From assembly GCF_010389155.1 (NCBI RefSeq), contig NC_057768.1, positions 44,247,633-44,311,632 on the forward strand: a stretch of 64,000 nt of DNA, written 5' to 3'. Below the pieces are notes generated by a model that saw only the letters and a program-made list of their open reading frames with translations, made no database searches and had not been told where the DNA came from. Positions 50,435-62,075 of the stretch are shown here, piece after piece. The translations under genes were made by a program, and so were the position numbers. The stretch is from Erigeron canadensis. Lineage: Eukaryota; Streptophyta; Magnoliopsida; Asterales; Asteraceae. Position 1 is the first letter of the stretch; each line of letters starts with the position of its first letter.

Positions 50435-51787
50435 ATGGGTAGATTGTCGGTCAAAAGCCACAAATGGACCAAAATTGAAGATGAAGCACTAATTTCTGCA
50501 CTCACAGAGTTATGCCAAAGCGGTTGGAAAAGAGATAATAACAGCTTTCGAAGTGGATACACGAGTGTCCTGGAAAAAGAATTGAAATCTAAGCTTCCTG
50601 GATGTAATCTGAAGGCTAGTCCTCATATTGAATCACGGATCAAAACCTTAAAGAAACACTGTGAGGCCATAACCAATATGAAAGATGCATTTGGTATTGA
50701 GTGGAGAAGTACAGACTGCATGTTAATATGTTATGATGATGATATATGGGAAGACTGGATAAAGGTAACCATGACGAACTTGCCTAGGTAGCTTTTTGGT
50801 ATGTTTGAAATTGAAACGAAATGGAATCACTTTTACTAAAGAATTGTGATTTTTGTTTCCATTCAGCTGATTTTCACTCCATGGTGTTTCTATTCCAATG
50901 AAATGGAATGTGAGGTTACAATGTAGCTTGTTTTTTGTTCATGTTATTATATAAATTGTTGAACTTTAACGGACTACTTTCTTATTTTTAAAAATTACTG
51001 TGAAAATATACATTTTATTAATAATCAAAATTCGCGGCAACCAAACCTGATGATAGAAAGCAGTAATCCATTTTGTTCCAGTCAATTACATTAATGATTC
51101 ACTAATATTTTGTTTTATGTGTTTATGTACATTATGGGGTTGTAGGATCATTCAGATGCTAAGGGGTTGAGAAACAAGCCATTTCCTTATTATGAGGAGC
51201 TGTGTCTGATATTTCAAAAGAACAGAGGCAATCACAAGACTGTTGAAGATGCATTGGAAGATAACAGAGCTCGGCAAATATATGAAACTAGTGATTATGC
51301 TGGTCATATATCAAAGGACGAACAATTTAAAGTGCCAGAAAATGAGAATAATGAGTCCGACAATGAAGAGACAAATGGTCATAAAGGGAATGAAATGGGG
51401 ACTGATGATTCAAATGATGGCGATGATGTGTCCATAGATGACGTTACAGAGGCCGCTAACAATAAAAAGGGTCAAAGTCGTCAAATTTGGTCTTCTGGAA
51501 TGGAAGGGTTAGTAAAGATAATTGAGGCGCTGCTAAAAAGGCAAGAGGAACAGTTTTCGGTTCTGGCATCACTAGTGGGAAGAGAAGTGGCGGGAGATAA
51601 AGAGGCTGCTGATAAAAGAGGACGGTTGAATGGAGAGTTGAAGAGGATACCCAACCTTTCCTTACAAGCACGACTTCGAGCAGCATCTTTGATTGTTGGT
51701 GATCCTGCAAAACTTGATCTTTTCTATAGTCTTTCTAATGAAGAAAGAAAAGAATGGGTGTCAATGTCATTATCTGGCCTTATTTAG
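50435..51787 (+). CDS. Myb/SANT-like DNA-binding domain protein (Harbinger-derived family)
   Basis: Exons 50435-50764 and 51146-51787 give 323 residues. The N-terminal Myb/SANT-like domain starts KWTKIEDEALISALTEL and continues through SRIKTLKKHCEAI and DDDIWEDWIK to the intron. After DAKGLRNKPFPYYEELCLIF comes a long Asp/Glu/Asn-rich linker, then a basic helical C-terminus ending KLDLFYSLSNEERKEWVSMS. This is the plant family related to At2g29880-type proteins, derived from Harbinger ORF1. Members bind DNA; some act as regulators. No transposon ends were found around it, and both exons are intact. The ATG at 50435 is chosen because the earlier one at 50399 falls inside the 5' UTR intron. A decayed copy of the C-terminus lies at about 53860-54072. 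Confidence 0.82.
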
Positions 51788-53192
51788 CCTCATGGGAAAT
51801 TAGTCAAAAAGGTTATTTAGAACTCATTTTTGGGTCTTTACTATAACATGCTTCAGTTATATAAATAATATCTAGCTTGACTAATAGATTTTGCATTATA
51901 TTTCCTCTTTCTTAATTATTACTTGAGCAAAATAATTAGTATATCCATCATAGGATATCATGTTTAACTGTGAGTCTGTGGTAGTGATTTCATTTGAAAA
52001 ATGTGGTGTCGGATTTTATCAGGTCTATTGTTTCCTTTAGGAAATTCTTATTTTGTTTACTCAGACTAGGTCTATGAATATGTTGTGATGATGAATTGCA
52101 GAAAGATTAATTTAGAGGTAACACTTTAAAGCCCATCATGGATTCAATAAATCAATGGAATGGCCTCTAATGTTGCAATCCTTTCAGCTAACAAGTTGAT
52201 GGTTTATTCGTCTGTGTATCAGACATCTACTATGTTGGAGTGATGGATTTTACGCCTTCACGTATGTATGTAATTTTATAGTATATAATGTAATTGAAGA
52301 TGATGCATTATAACTATATGTTTTTCTTAAAACGGCATTTCTTTGACCCTTCACCATTATTTCCAAAATTACTAAGAAATGGCATTTCTCGTCAAATCAT
52401 GGAATCGTGTTAGTATCTCAATTTTTTTGATCATTGTGGATGAAAGCTTCTTTATTTGATACAATTATTCTTGACTTATAAGATATCTCGTGGTTTTTTA
52501 GTCGGTGCTGATTTTGATGACTTCAAACTTGTACATTCATAGTTTCTGCCAAACAACACCATGTATTGCATGATAAGTTGCCGCATAAATATAGGACATT
52601 TTCATAGTAGTATTCCTCAGTGGCCATGGCTCTGAATATCATGGTAAGAACTTTCATATCTTCTAGTATTTGCAGTCCGGTAGTAACCACACCACTGCCA
52701 GAGTGGTCCGTGGCCATGGTAGCCAACACCAGCAGAGCAAGCAGATTGGTGGTGCTGACAATTTCCTGTGAGGACACTAGAGAATGGCTTTGCAGTTGGA
52801 AGGCATAATCAGAGTAATCAGTCATGCTGAACCTCATTCATCTTACTGAAACAGTAAGTTTTTTTTTTTCTTTTTCCAATAACATTTATCCTGCAGTTTT
52901 TGATGTTTAGTTTGTTGCTAAATCGTTAGGGGTACTAGAAATGTAAAAAATACAAAACTTTCAAAAGATTGCAAAAACTTATAGGTTATATTAGAATTAC
53001 ATAGGGAACGTGCCGTTTGTCTCTCCAATTCTTCACTCCAACTTTCAAAAGTATAAAAAACTTATAGGTTATATAATGAACTACATATTACATTTAGGGA
53101 AGGATAGTTGCAAGTGTAAAGCCTTGTCGACTAGTTATTTCCAAATAAGTTTTACTTGAAGATTGTAGTCTATTTTTAAACTTTCATGTCTA
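51788..53192. other. Downstream region with decayed duplicate material
   Basis: The first part is the 3' UTR of the Myb/SANT-like gene. A decayed copy of the small Gly/Ser/His-rich gene lies at about 52600-52840 and is listed separately. The rest has no supported gene. Confidence 0.4.
52600..52840 (-). pseudogene. Decayed relative of the small Gly/Ser/His-rich gene
   Basis: On the plus strand, the run containing GCCATGGTAGCCA, CACCA, GATTG and TTGGTGCTGA matches 54590-54645 in order and spacing, with scattered differences. Reading it as the Gly/His/Tyr/Ser-rich protein needs frame changes. It looks like an old duplicate that has lost function. The open frame at 52523-52837 is a different frame of the same stretch. 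Confidence 0.5.
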
Positions 53193-53595
53193 CTAGAAAG
53201 AACCATCATCGCTACTGGAAACTTTCAATGGTCCTCTTCTTTTCACCAAGCCTGATTCACCAGATCCTTCGGCGTAAACTAAGTAAAAGGTGAATCTCAA
53301 TTGGCGGTGATTCCATGAATTGAATATGGTTTTAATAAGCATCTCCGGATCATCATTTTCTTCACACGTAAGCACTGAACCAAATAGCTGTGGACCGGAG
53401 AGGCCTAAAACGATTTGGAAGCTTGATTCAGAAGTCTTTGATCATTGGGCCATGTCATGATGTTGCCATGAATCTGATATGGTCTTTCCAGATCAAAATT
53501 CAAAGGTATGATTTTGCTTGTGAGGTAACTGTCACAGAACAAGATTCGAGCCGAAAAAATGTTATATAACTGAAATGGATCTAGTGTTATTTATG
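53193..53595 (-). pseudogene. Unidentified frameshifted gene relic
   Basis: Two protein-like frames follow one another on the minus strand. The first runs ARILFCDSYLTSKIIPLNFD and ERPYQIHGNIMTWPNDQRLL. Near 53410-53440 the frame changes, and SFQIVLGLSGPQLFGSVLTC continues to KRRGPLKVSSSDDGSF and a stop at 53193. A possible acceptor (TTTCAG) precedes the first part near 53575. I do not recognise the family. The gap between the frames is too short for a plant intron, so a frameshift is more likely. Confidence 0.45.
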
Positions 53596-53859
53596 CTTGA
53601 AAAGCATTGTCTTCTCTAGGATCTGACTTGTTAGTTTCATGAATTGACAACGCCAATCGCCATATGCTCATGTAGGTTGAAGCCAGCTAGAGCCCTAAAG
53701 GGTCATAAGACCCCAGCCATTTTTAAAAGATCAATCCATAGCTTATGTTATTGATGGGGTGTTTGATATTGGTTTCATTTTTCTTCAATTACATTGTTAA
53801 CTTTTAAGGTTTGTCAAGAAGCGAAGGGATATCCGTAATTATTATTGTCTGAAACAACA

Positions 53860-54072
53860 AAACGAAACAAAACAATGGGAACAGAAGTAACAGCAACTGA
53901 TAAAAAGAGCATAGTTAAATGGAAATTTGTACCAAAACTTTGTATACTAAAGATGACTTCAAGCAGCAAACTGTTATTGTCGTTGATACTGCAAAAACTT
54001 GATCCTTTTTATAGTCTTTTTAATGAGGAAAGAATAGTATGGGTGTCAATGTTACTTTCAGGACGTATTTAG
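53860..54072 (+). pseudogene. Truncated copy of the Myb/SANT-like gene C-terminus
   Basis: KLDPFYSLFNEERIVWVSML at the end matches KLDLFYSLSNEERKEWVSMS of the upstream gene, and both end in SG-x-I plus stop. The upstream part (EVTATDKKS) resembles the EVAGDKEA region of the intact gene but needs frame changes. No start or Myb domain is present. Confidence 0.7.
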
Positions 54073-54425
54073 AGAAAAGATTGTCATGAAACTTTAGTGC
54101 AGCTAACCCTTGCTAGAGCATCCTTTTCATCATATATGCTTTACCATTTTGCCCAAAAGAATTTAGTCAAACATTCTGATATATATTTGTCAGTATATCT
54201 ATAGGGTTGTGTGAAATCATTTTCAAAAATACCAACATTTTAATCTCTTCAAACGCTGGTAACATGTGTGTTACTTCCGTTATGCGTCAAATAGACACCA
54301 CATTACTGCAGTTTATTCTTCATTATTTATGCATTTTGATGCATATATACTATACAAGAAAGTACAGACATTATTTATGAGTTAACTTGAGCACTCGTTT
54401 TCCGATTTGATTAATTCATAGATGT

Positions 54426-54794
54426 TCATTCTTCATCAATGTTCTTGGTTGTCCAAGATGTGGTCTGGTAACCATGGTTTGCGCCATTGGGACCTTGTCC
54501 GTAGTTTAGACCACTTCCATAACCATGATGGCTATGGCCAAACGAGTTGCTATGGTTGTGTGAACTCTCAAAGTAGTGGCTGGCTTCATTGCCATGGTAG
54601 CCACCACCACTAGACCAACTGGATTGTTGGTGCTGAGGATAGTTTGAGTATGGCGTTGTATGCCCTGTTGTGGCTAAGAAGTTGGTGTAACCACCATCGT
54701 GGATTCTCCCACCAGTTTCTTGGTAAGTCAAATAGTTTTGCTGTTGAAATGGGGAACCAGAACCACCGGGGCAACGTGCAGTCTGGAGAACCAT
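54426..54794 (-). CDS. Small Gly/Ser/His/Tyr-rich protein, function unknown
   Basis: Intronless frame of 122 residues. Evidence that it is a gene: a TATA box about 50 bp upstream on the minus strand, an A-rich leader, and a good start context (ACAAAATGG). The protein begins MVLQTARCPGGSGSPFQQQN. Its middle and end are rich in Gly, Ser, His, Asn and Tyr (SWSSGGGYHG, NSFGHSHHGYGSG). There is no signal peptide or membrane segment, so it is probably disordered. I do not recognise the family. A decayed relative lies near 52600-52840 beside the Myb/SANT-like gene, and a broken Myb C-terminus lies next to this copy, so a gene pair was probably duplicated together. Confidence 0.55.
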   Translation of the reverse strand: MVLQTARCPGGSGSPFQQQNYLTYQETGGRIHDGGYTNFLATTGHTTPYSNYPQHQQSSWSSGGGYHGNEASHYFESSHNHSNSFGHSHHGYGSGLNYGQGPNGANHGYQTTSWTTKNIDEE

Positions 54795-54840
54795 TTTGTT
54801 GAACTAATTTGCTTCTTGTGTTGATGTGTATATTATTGCT

Positions 54841-54850
54841 CTATATATAG
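54841..54850 (-). promoter_or_regulatory. TATA box of the small Gly/Ser/His-rich gene
   Basis: On the minus strand CCTATATATAGAG lies about 50 bp upstream of the ATG at 54794. Confidence 0.6.
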
Positions 54851-56272
54851 GGGAGGAGCCAGTGATTCCAGCTAGAAATTATCTTTATCTTATCATGAAA
54901 TCGTGGTAACCTGGAAATTCAAGGGCGATAATCTATTCCAATCTTGCACTCAACTTTTAAGCATCTTATCTCATGTCACTTCATACATGGCTTCACCTTC
55001 ACTGATTTAAAGCATTTGTTCTGTCCTCATCTCCTTTTACATTTTTAATTAGTTTTTTGATGCATTCTTTATTTGTCATATGTAGTATCGTTGCTTTCTT
55101 TGTTGCAGTTTGGTGATTGTAAACCTTAATCAAGAGTCTTCATATTTGAAGGTTGATCTGGTTCAAGAACCAAATTGCCTAATGCCAAAATAAAATCAAG
55201 AGTACTGGTTTAACATTAGTTCAAATCCATCAGGGGGTGTCATTTTATTTGGATACAAGACTAATTAAACTGACATCATAAGCACCATATCTGATACTCA
55301 CTATTATTCTATAAAACACTCGGTCAAAATAGTCAAAGTCAAGTTTCTCCCCTTAATTTAAAGGATTTGAAGGGTTATGTTTACGCTTCCGTTCTAGTCT
55401 ACTTCTATACACAAATCAAGATATATTGTTTTTTATATACAATATATTCCGATCCTGAGAACTCCCAGATTATCCTGGGTACTCTTATCAAGACCCTGGC
55501 CGATCTGAGTCTGAAAAGAAATGCTTGCAACCTCGACTCTAGTTGACATTTCATGAACTCGAGCATCTTCCAAAGCATTGCCTTGGCTCTTTCTTTTTCT
55601 TTTTTTTTTTCTCAAAAATTTGGACTTCTTCCATGCTTCATATCTTCATGGGTCCAAAACCATAAACCGGAACAAACCATAAACCGGCACAAAAATGTGA
55701 TCATTCATGAAACAAAGCAGTAACTAAGTACACATGTTTAAAAGCGACATAAAGAAACCAATGAATCTCATATAGAAATCTTGAAAGATCAAACAATATA
55801 GAATCATTTTTGGCACAACCCTCTTCAAATAAAGATATATGATTTTAAACAGGACAAACTCTAGATACAAAGTTAAAAAAAATAAACAGAATTTTGAATA
55901 ATTATTTATGGCAGATTAGTCTCGCATTCAAAATTTCCTAATACAAAAGAAGCCTGAAGCTGTCTGGATTATCTCTCTCAAAGGGGGGCCTCTCAAAATG
56001 GTGATGCCCAGTAATAAACAGGCAAACAAACCCATGAATCGCAACTCCATGGAAGCACAGCTTCCCCCGACCCGGTAAATCAGTAAGCCAAGATTCTGAA
56101 AGAAAGCCAACTCTACCAAGAACAAGCGAAAAACAAAGACTATATACACTACCACCCCCACAAAATCCATCAAGAATACATACCAGAGTCGACTATTCTT
56201 TTGGTCAAACTTGCAGGATACGTCTTTCAGATTTAGAGCATCAACCTTTACATAATAGAAGACATTACCCGC
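54851..56272. other. Intergenic region and GT17-like 3' UTR
   Basis: Two weak items. A minus-strand frame at 55433-55615 (KSQGNALEDARVHEMSTRVE) looks somewhat protein-like but is unrecognised. The segment 55989-56109 recurs at the window end (63876-64000). The part nearest 56272 is the likely 3' UTR of the GT17-like gene. Confidence 0.4.
55989..56109. repeat. Dispersed direct repeat, copy 1 (copy 2 at 63876-64000)
   Basis: Both copies read AAAATGGTGATGCCCA, then CAAACCCATGAATCGCAACT, then CCCGGTAAATCAGT, in the same orientation. They are about 7.9 kb apart. Copy 1 is open on the minus strand (GKLCFHGVAIHGFVCLF); copy 2 has stops in that frame. The second copy continues past the window. Confidence 0.88.
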
Positions 56273-57978
56273 TCACCCACTTTCTCGTATGCAATTTCCA
56301 GGCAACAGAAATCTGTATTTATCTGCATTTTCAATAAGATGTGCAGGAAGATGAACAGCCGAATAGGAATGTGGTATGGGTCCCATTTTCCCGATGATTT
56401 CTTTGAATGTATACTCTTCTGGTAACATATCAAAAAGATCAGCCCCTTTGCAGATTACTTTCTGAACCCTAATAGGGTTCAAGAATTTATTAAATCTTAC
56501 TCTATCAACATGACTGTAAGCTTTCATTTTGAAGATGAACTCGCTGATGTGGCGGAAACAAAAGCTACAGTGCCACCCTGCATCTGCCAATATTGTGTCA
56601 GACTGTCGGTAATGAGCGTAAGTTGTTTTCCCCGACTGATATCGATGTACAGACGCCCTCCAACTATTATTATCTAAAAGGAATTCGAACGAATATAAGT
56701 AGTTCTTCAACCGAAGGTGAAGAATTGGAGGTATGTCATCACACCATCTTAGAAGATTAATGGTGTGTCTACTTGGTATCTCATCAACATCTGACATGAT
56801 CAACAAATCATCATCTTGAATACCCGCTTTCTTTAAAAGAAAATCCAATGCAAGTCTCTGATATGCCTCTTCAACAAACGGATTTTCTCCTTTCTGAAAC
56901 CTCCCAGGAATTTGACCATAAGTTAACCTCGGCTGAACAAATTTAAACTGATCTTGATGACTGGCAAAGACCAGGGGCTTAGGTAAGCCTGTAAATGTCG
57001 AATTTGACTCTAAAAGAACAAACTCATTAACGTAAGGGTACAATTCATGCCATCTGATTGTTAAAAGATCTACTTCATTGCTAAATAACACAGCATCAAA
57101 CACGCGTCTTGGAAACTCACGAATTCCCCATCCATGAAGCTTACAAAGATTTTCCATTGATACATTTTCGTGATAATAATGTGGGATTTCATGAAACGGT
57201 TTTGGTGGTGATTCCCATAAGGGTCGTAAAAAGTAGGATACTTTTTGTCCGTGAACATACAAACCGAGAATAATAGTTGGAACCATTACTAAGGAAATTA
57301 TGATTGTTTTAAACTCTAGCCCACGTAGAATGCAGCGTAATCTTGTCATTGTGGATGGCTTTCCCGAATCCTGCAAACCAAAATGTGCACTTTCATTTAG
57401 CTTTCTACACAACAATAACAGATTCATTCTAGCTAAAAGAACATCTATAGAACATCAACATGGATCAGTTGCAAGTAAAAAGTAACACTTTTTTAAAATT
57501 CCATAAATATTCCTTCATTGTAAACTAACTTTTTTTGAAGCACTTATTTTTCTTAAATCCAAAAGTCATGTTTATACAGAAGGGGAAAAAAAGTTATATT
57601 TTTGGTGGGTTCTTGCTTAAAAAAGGCCCCAAATTTTCACAAAATTAAGACACTTGTTATTAAAAGTTTTTTTGAAAAACCCTAAAAATCTAAAATCATA
57701 TGCAATTAAAAAATCAATGAAACAGAAAAAGATACAAGAAAATGATAATGATAGTAGAAAAAAAGATTAAAGAATATAAACCTAAAAACATACAATGAAA
57801 TAATCAAATCCATAAAGAATACGAGTAGTTCCCAACAAACAATGCAAATAATATAATTAAATGATATATATAAATAAATAAATGAAATTACCTCATCACA
57901 AATATCACCACAAAAATCATCTGATTTTTTAGAACAATAACGAGATCCCCCTTCTGCCATCATATAAACTTTTTCCAT
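56273..57978 (-). CDS. GT17 family glycosyltransferase, GnT-III-like (2 exons)
   Basis: Minus-strand exons 57978-57892 and 57370-56273 give 394 residues. The join (DICDE to DSGKPS) keeps frame. One membrane segment lies at about residues 50-68, giving a type II Golgi layout. The catalytic region is well conserved with plant members of the beta-1,4-mannosyl-glycoprotein 4-beta-N-acetylglucosaminyltransferase family: [42 protein letters not shown], a DVD motif at about 223-225 ([10 protein letters not shown]), then [11 protein letters not shown] and [10 protein letters not shown]. The animal enzyme adds bisecting GlcNAc; plants lack bisected N-glycans, so the true acceptor is unknown. A second methionine at residue 6 could also start translation. 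Confidence 0.92.
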
Positions 57979-59174
57979 TACTTTATTTATGTCATTCCAA
58001 TTTCAATTCCAAAAACACAATTAAATTAAATCTAAAATAATGATAAAACCCCCCACACATACACGCACTTTATTATAAGATCTCGAAAAAAAATATCAAA
58101 AAATAAATAAATGTAGATAGAACGCTAGATCGTTGGCTTAAAGATTTGATATTTATGAATAAAAATATAAAAACCCAGAATAAAAAAAGAGTTAAAATAA
58201 GAAGAACATTGGGGATGTGGAAAAATAAAAAATGGGGGTGTGAGGTTTTTTTATTTTCTCTCTCTAGGAAAATGGGTGGTTTCTTTCTCTCTCTAGAAAG
58301 GCAACACAGCACAACACAGGACGCACCTAGTATATTTTAGGATAGATAGATTTGTCTGTGGATTAACGGGTGGCAGTTGTGCATTTGCCTCTACAAGATG
58401 TTTTTGTTTGGTTCTATACTTCCCCAATCAACCCTTTATTTTTTCCAACTTCTATTTTAGTGTTGTTAATTTAGATATTTTTTAAGAAAAGGATCCTTTT
58501 AACACTTGAATGAAAATTAAGGGTTAAGATTTAAAGATAATTTATAAATTTTAGATTTTTAATTTTCATCAAAAGGTCAAGATCTTTCCTAATCAAGTTG
58601 GAATAACTTAAAAAAATCATTTCTCATTTTTAAAATAAACAACTTCCAGTGTCATTTTCATATGTTACGAGTTTTAATACTATCTTCAAAAGTATTAAAA
58701 GTAGATCGTTATGTACACAATTTTTATCTAAAATTAAAAAGGTTATTTATCAAATTGTATCTAAAATAGAATAAGACGATTTTACATTAAATAAGGATTG
58801 AACTTATAGCATTTATTTCTCAACACAAGTATGTTAATTACTTGATTTAAATTTTGCTTGTTTTGGGATGTTAATTTTGTAATATCAAATAGTTGCTATG
58901 AATCCTTTACCGTTGAAATCAATTTGATAAATAAAATATATATATTTTTTTGGATGTTGATATTGTATAACTTATTTTTATTCTTAAATTAAAATGCCTA
59001 AGATACAATTTAAGATTTTAATATGTTGAGTCTAAATTGTTATTTGATATTTTATGGTTGGTTAACACAATCTATCACGTTATTTTCAAATTTAAAAGAT
59101 AACTATCCATTAGTAAACTTGGCTACTATGTAAAATACCTCTTAAATATTTCTTACTCATATTCTTAATTTATA
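57979..59174. other. GT17-like upstream region and AT-rich intergenic DNA
   Basis: Promoter and 5' UTR of the GT17-like gene, with CTCTCT runs near 58255-58300, then AT-rich DNA. A small inverted-repeat stretch at about 58480-58610 (AAAAGGATCC at one end, CAAGATCTTTCC at the other) resembles the MITE near 27000. No gene is supported. Confidence 0.4.
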
Positions 59175-59485
59175 ATAAGTATTTTTATTGTACTTTCCAT
59201 CATAACTCAGTAGTTAAGCATTAACTTTATACATTGTAGGTCTCGAGTTCGAGACATGAAAAAGAAATTTAAAAGAGTTTCACAAGAAAGTTCTCCAGTA
59301 AATCAGATTTGAGTCCTACAGAGGGGGCATGGTTTTATCCTAATTAAATGTTGTGCCTTCGGGCGGTTTAGTTGTGAGTTTCTCTTCCTACTAGGTATTG
59401 AGGGTGAGAGGTTCTCTAAAGCGGACCCGGTTAAGACAATGTAAGTTGAATCACTTGTTACGAACAAATGATAAGCATTTTTATT
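59175..59485 (+). mobile_element. SINE with target-site duplication
   Basis: Body 59190-59470. An A-box-like AACTCAGTAGTTAAGCA at about 59204 and a B-box GAGTTCGAGAC at 59245-59255 have tRNA-like spacing. Flanks ATAAGTATTTTTATT (59175-59189) and ATAAGCATTTTTATT (59471-59485) match at 14 of 15 bases, a typical SINE duplication. It is non-coding. Confidence 0.75.
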
Positions 59486-60639
59486 ATTTTAAAAAATATT
59501 ATTTTATAGGTAAACATTCATTTTGAAATAATAATTAAGTTAAAAACCAAGACACTTATTTCCCCTTTTGGTTCCCCTTCTTCCACCATCCGACTCACTA
59601 CAACCACCACCATCTGCAGTCCATAATGGAGCCATGGTCTATCCTCCCATCAGCTATTTTATTAACACCCTTAAGGCGAAACTGCTTCAATCACAATTTC
59701 CAGCGGTGGGGAAAAGCCTAGTGGTAGTGGCGGCCTGGTGTCCGATGTTTACATAGATTTCATATAGATATATTTTTTATTTTTTTTGAACATGTTTCAT
59801 ATAGATATTTATTATGACAGCGGATAAGATATTGACATTTAAGCTCTTACTAGCCTGTGTAATGGGAGTGTGGGACTGATCCACTACTTAATGCCGTTTT
59901 TCACACTGTTAAGCTTTCACAGCCCAACAACTTCAATGAAGTTTCTACTTTCTACAATATTAACCATTAAGTTTAATTTTTTGAACGGCAGATTTATACT
60001 AATATAATTAAAGAACCAATTAGCAAAGCGCAAGTGATCAAGAGATACAAATAATGGTCTAAAAAAAGAATAACTTTACACAATCTAAAATTATCTCGAA
60101 GCTTTAACTAACTGCAAAAAGATTGCAAAATATTTGTGCCAATAACGATTATCCAAGACACAAGAAAAAACACCACCCACTACAGCAAGTCTAATCTATC
60201 TTTTGGAAGAAGTGATTGCAAATTAAATTTGTGATACAGTTTATTTTCATCTACACTATCTTACACGTTTTAGATCCTAATAACATATATACATAATGAA
60301 AAGTTGGGTATTACATTATAGGTCGCCAAGACATCAACTATTACATAACCGGGCTATGCGATATTATCTTGACTTCATGAGAGACTTTTCTGAAGCTGTT
60401 TTAGCATATGCGCCATAGCTGCAGAATTGTATTTTAGTATATTGGTCTTTGACTGCATCCAACGTATCTTGAGTAGTAATTTGGAAATTAAATGGGTTTG
60501 TAGTCGATAAAGCTTCAAAAAAACATATTAGACAATTGAAGGAAAGCCATGCTTTCATACTATGGCTTGCAACAAGAGACAGCTTGTCAACTCATAATAG
60601 AATGTTGAAATGACATCATACCAATATGGCAATACATAC
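59486..60639. other. Intergenic region with a possible last exon of the palindromic gene
   Basis: Mostly without recognisable features. The minus-strand frame 60558-60364 (FEALSTTNPFNFQITTQDTL) looks protein-like. It lies downstream, on the same strand, of the left-arm kinase-like relic, so it may be that gene's last exon. This link is inference. Confidence 0.35.
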
Positions 60640-60765
60640 TTACGCACATTATGTGAAAAGCAGAATCATTCAATGGACCATCTACTTTTCAGCTGTGAAT
60701 TTTCTTGTGATGTTTGGATGAAAAAAATAGAGCTCATGGATGCAGGACATCAAGATTTGGTATAG
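60640..60765 (+). pseudogene. LINE reverse-transcriptase zinc-binding (zf-RVT) relic
   Basis: A 41-codon frame reads LCEKQNHSMDHLLFSCEF, then CDVWMKKIELMDAG, ending at TAG. This matches the zinc-binding segment that follows the reverse transcriptase in plant L1-type retrotransposons (Cys, then HL-x-F-x-C, then VW). Nothing else of the LINE is recognisable nearby. Confidence 0.65.
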
Positions 60766-60840
60766 CAGACAAAAGAGCAACAATACAATGGAGTAATGTC
60801 ATTGAACAATTGTTTTTGGCTTATGTATATACCATTAGAG

Positions 60841-61918
60841 TGAAGTTAAGATGAATACTTGCCTCTTCCCTACTTTGTGAATTTTTCTGTCTTTGATAAT
60901 CCACCAAGAAGTGGTCTTATAATCCATTAAGATGTTGTATGGTGATAAGTTGTAGCAAATTCCTAAATCGTGAATATGCATAAGTGTCGTCACTATTTTT
61001 TTTATGTAGTTACTAGAAAAACAAAGATTAGTCAGCTTTAGGTCACGTTTTGCAAAAAAACACTATAAGTTGAAATACCTAAAAAAATTGACCAACGCAA
61101 TCGGCATTGTAAATTTGGGAGTATTAGAAGAAGCCAACAAGTATGTCTCCAATGTGTATCTAAAATGATCAAACACCACATAGCCGACAACATCTTTTAT
61201 TAGTGCCCCCTTTGAACGGCACAAACTATTAGGAGTGTTTGTACTCCAAATCTGTAGACAAGCGGGTGATAAGATTTCTGTTGACCGCTTCACAACAACA
61301 TCCACAAACTGCTATGAATACTTTAGGATTGTCGATAGGAATCTTTATATCCAACTTCCCTGAAACCAAACGGTCAAACCACACATCACTGCAAATCTCG
61401 TTATCACATTCTACTCCAAGCATAGTGGAAACATGTTCAAAAGAAAACTTGTCGAAAGAGGGGAATACCTCCAATGAGAAGTATTCTTCACCGATGTAGT
61501 AGCTTGCTTCGAACCTAGAGAACTTAAGATGCCAATCAGTCGTTAGAACAGTGAAATTTCTCCGGGTGATTCAGAAAAAAGGTCCCACGTCGATCTCCAA
61601 CATCATCGTTCTTGTAAATAGGTTTCCCAAATTTGTCTATATCGATTGTTTCTTGCACTGATTTCACTCTAGCTCCGACGCCAAAGTATGCCCAAACATA
61701 GAGTTGAAATTGTTCATCAGATGCTGAGTAGAATTACTGTGACGGTAGAGGGCTATCTTGTCATCATCTCTCTTGGCATCAACAAAATCAGACAATTCAT
61801 CAACATATTGACGGAAGCTCTACATAGATTCCAATTTCTGACGATACGATACACACTTGCCTTTCTCAACCATATACAGCTTTCCAGTCAGAGATACGAT
61901 CATGACTAAGTCGTACAT
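60841..61918 (-). pseudogene. Kinase-like gene relic, left palindrome arm
   Basis: Starts with MYDLVMIVS at 61918 on the minus strand and soon meets a stop. Later frames give YFSLEVFPSFDKFSFEHVST and YVVFDHFRYTLETYLLASSN. Degraded kinase-like text (LSPYNI, then MDYKTT) lies near 60930-60960. The frames are interrupted, so this is a pseudogene. The family was not recognised beyond the kinase-like end. Its mirror copy is in the right arm. Confidence 0.6.
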
Positions 61919-62075
61919 GGGGCCGGATTTGGGGTGGAATTAGGAGAGATGATTTAGGGATAATGAAAAGCAATGAGTGAGTTGGAAGTTGGGGTAGATG
62001 AGTTAGGGATAATGAACTGGAGATGAATGTTGCGATTTGTAGAATTATCTATTGAAAATGAGTTAGGGATAATGT

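Noticed and set aside
59568..59756. 62-residue plus-strand frame starting MVPLLPPSD
   Set aside because: No TATA, splice or homology support; short and Pro-rich by composition.
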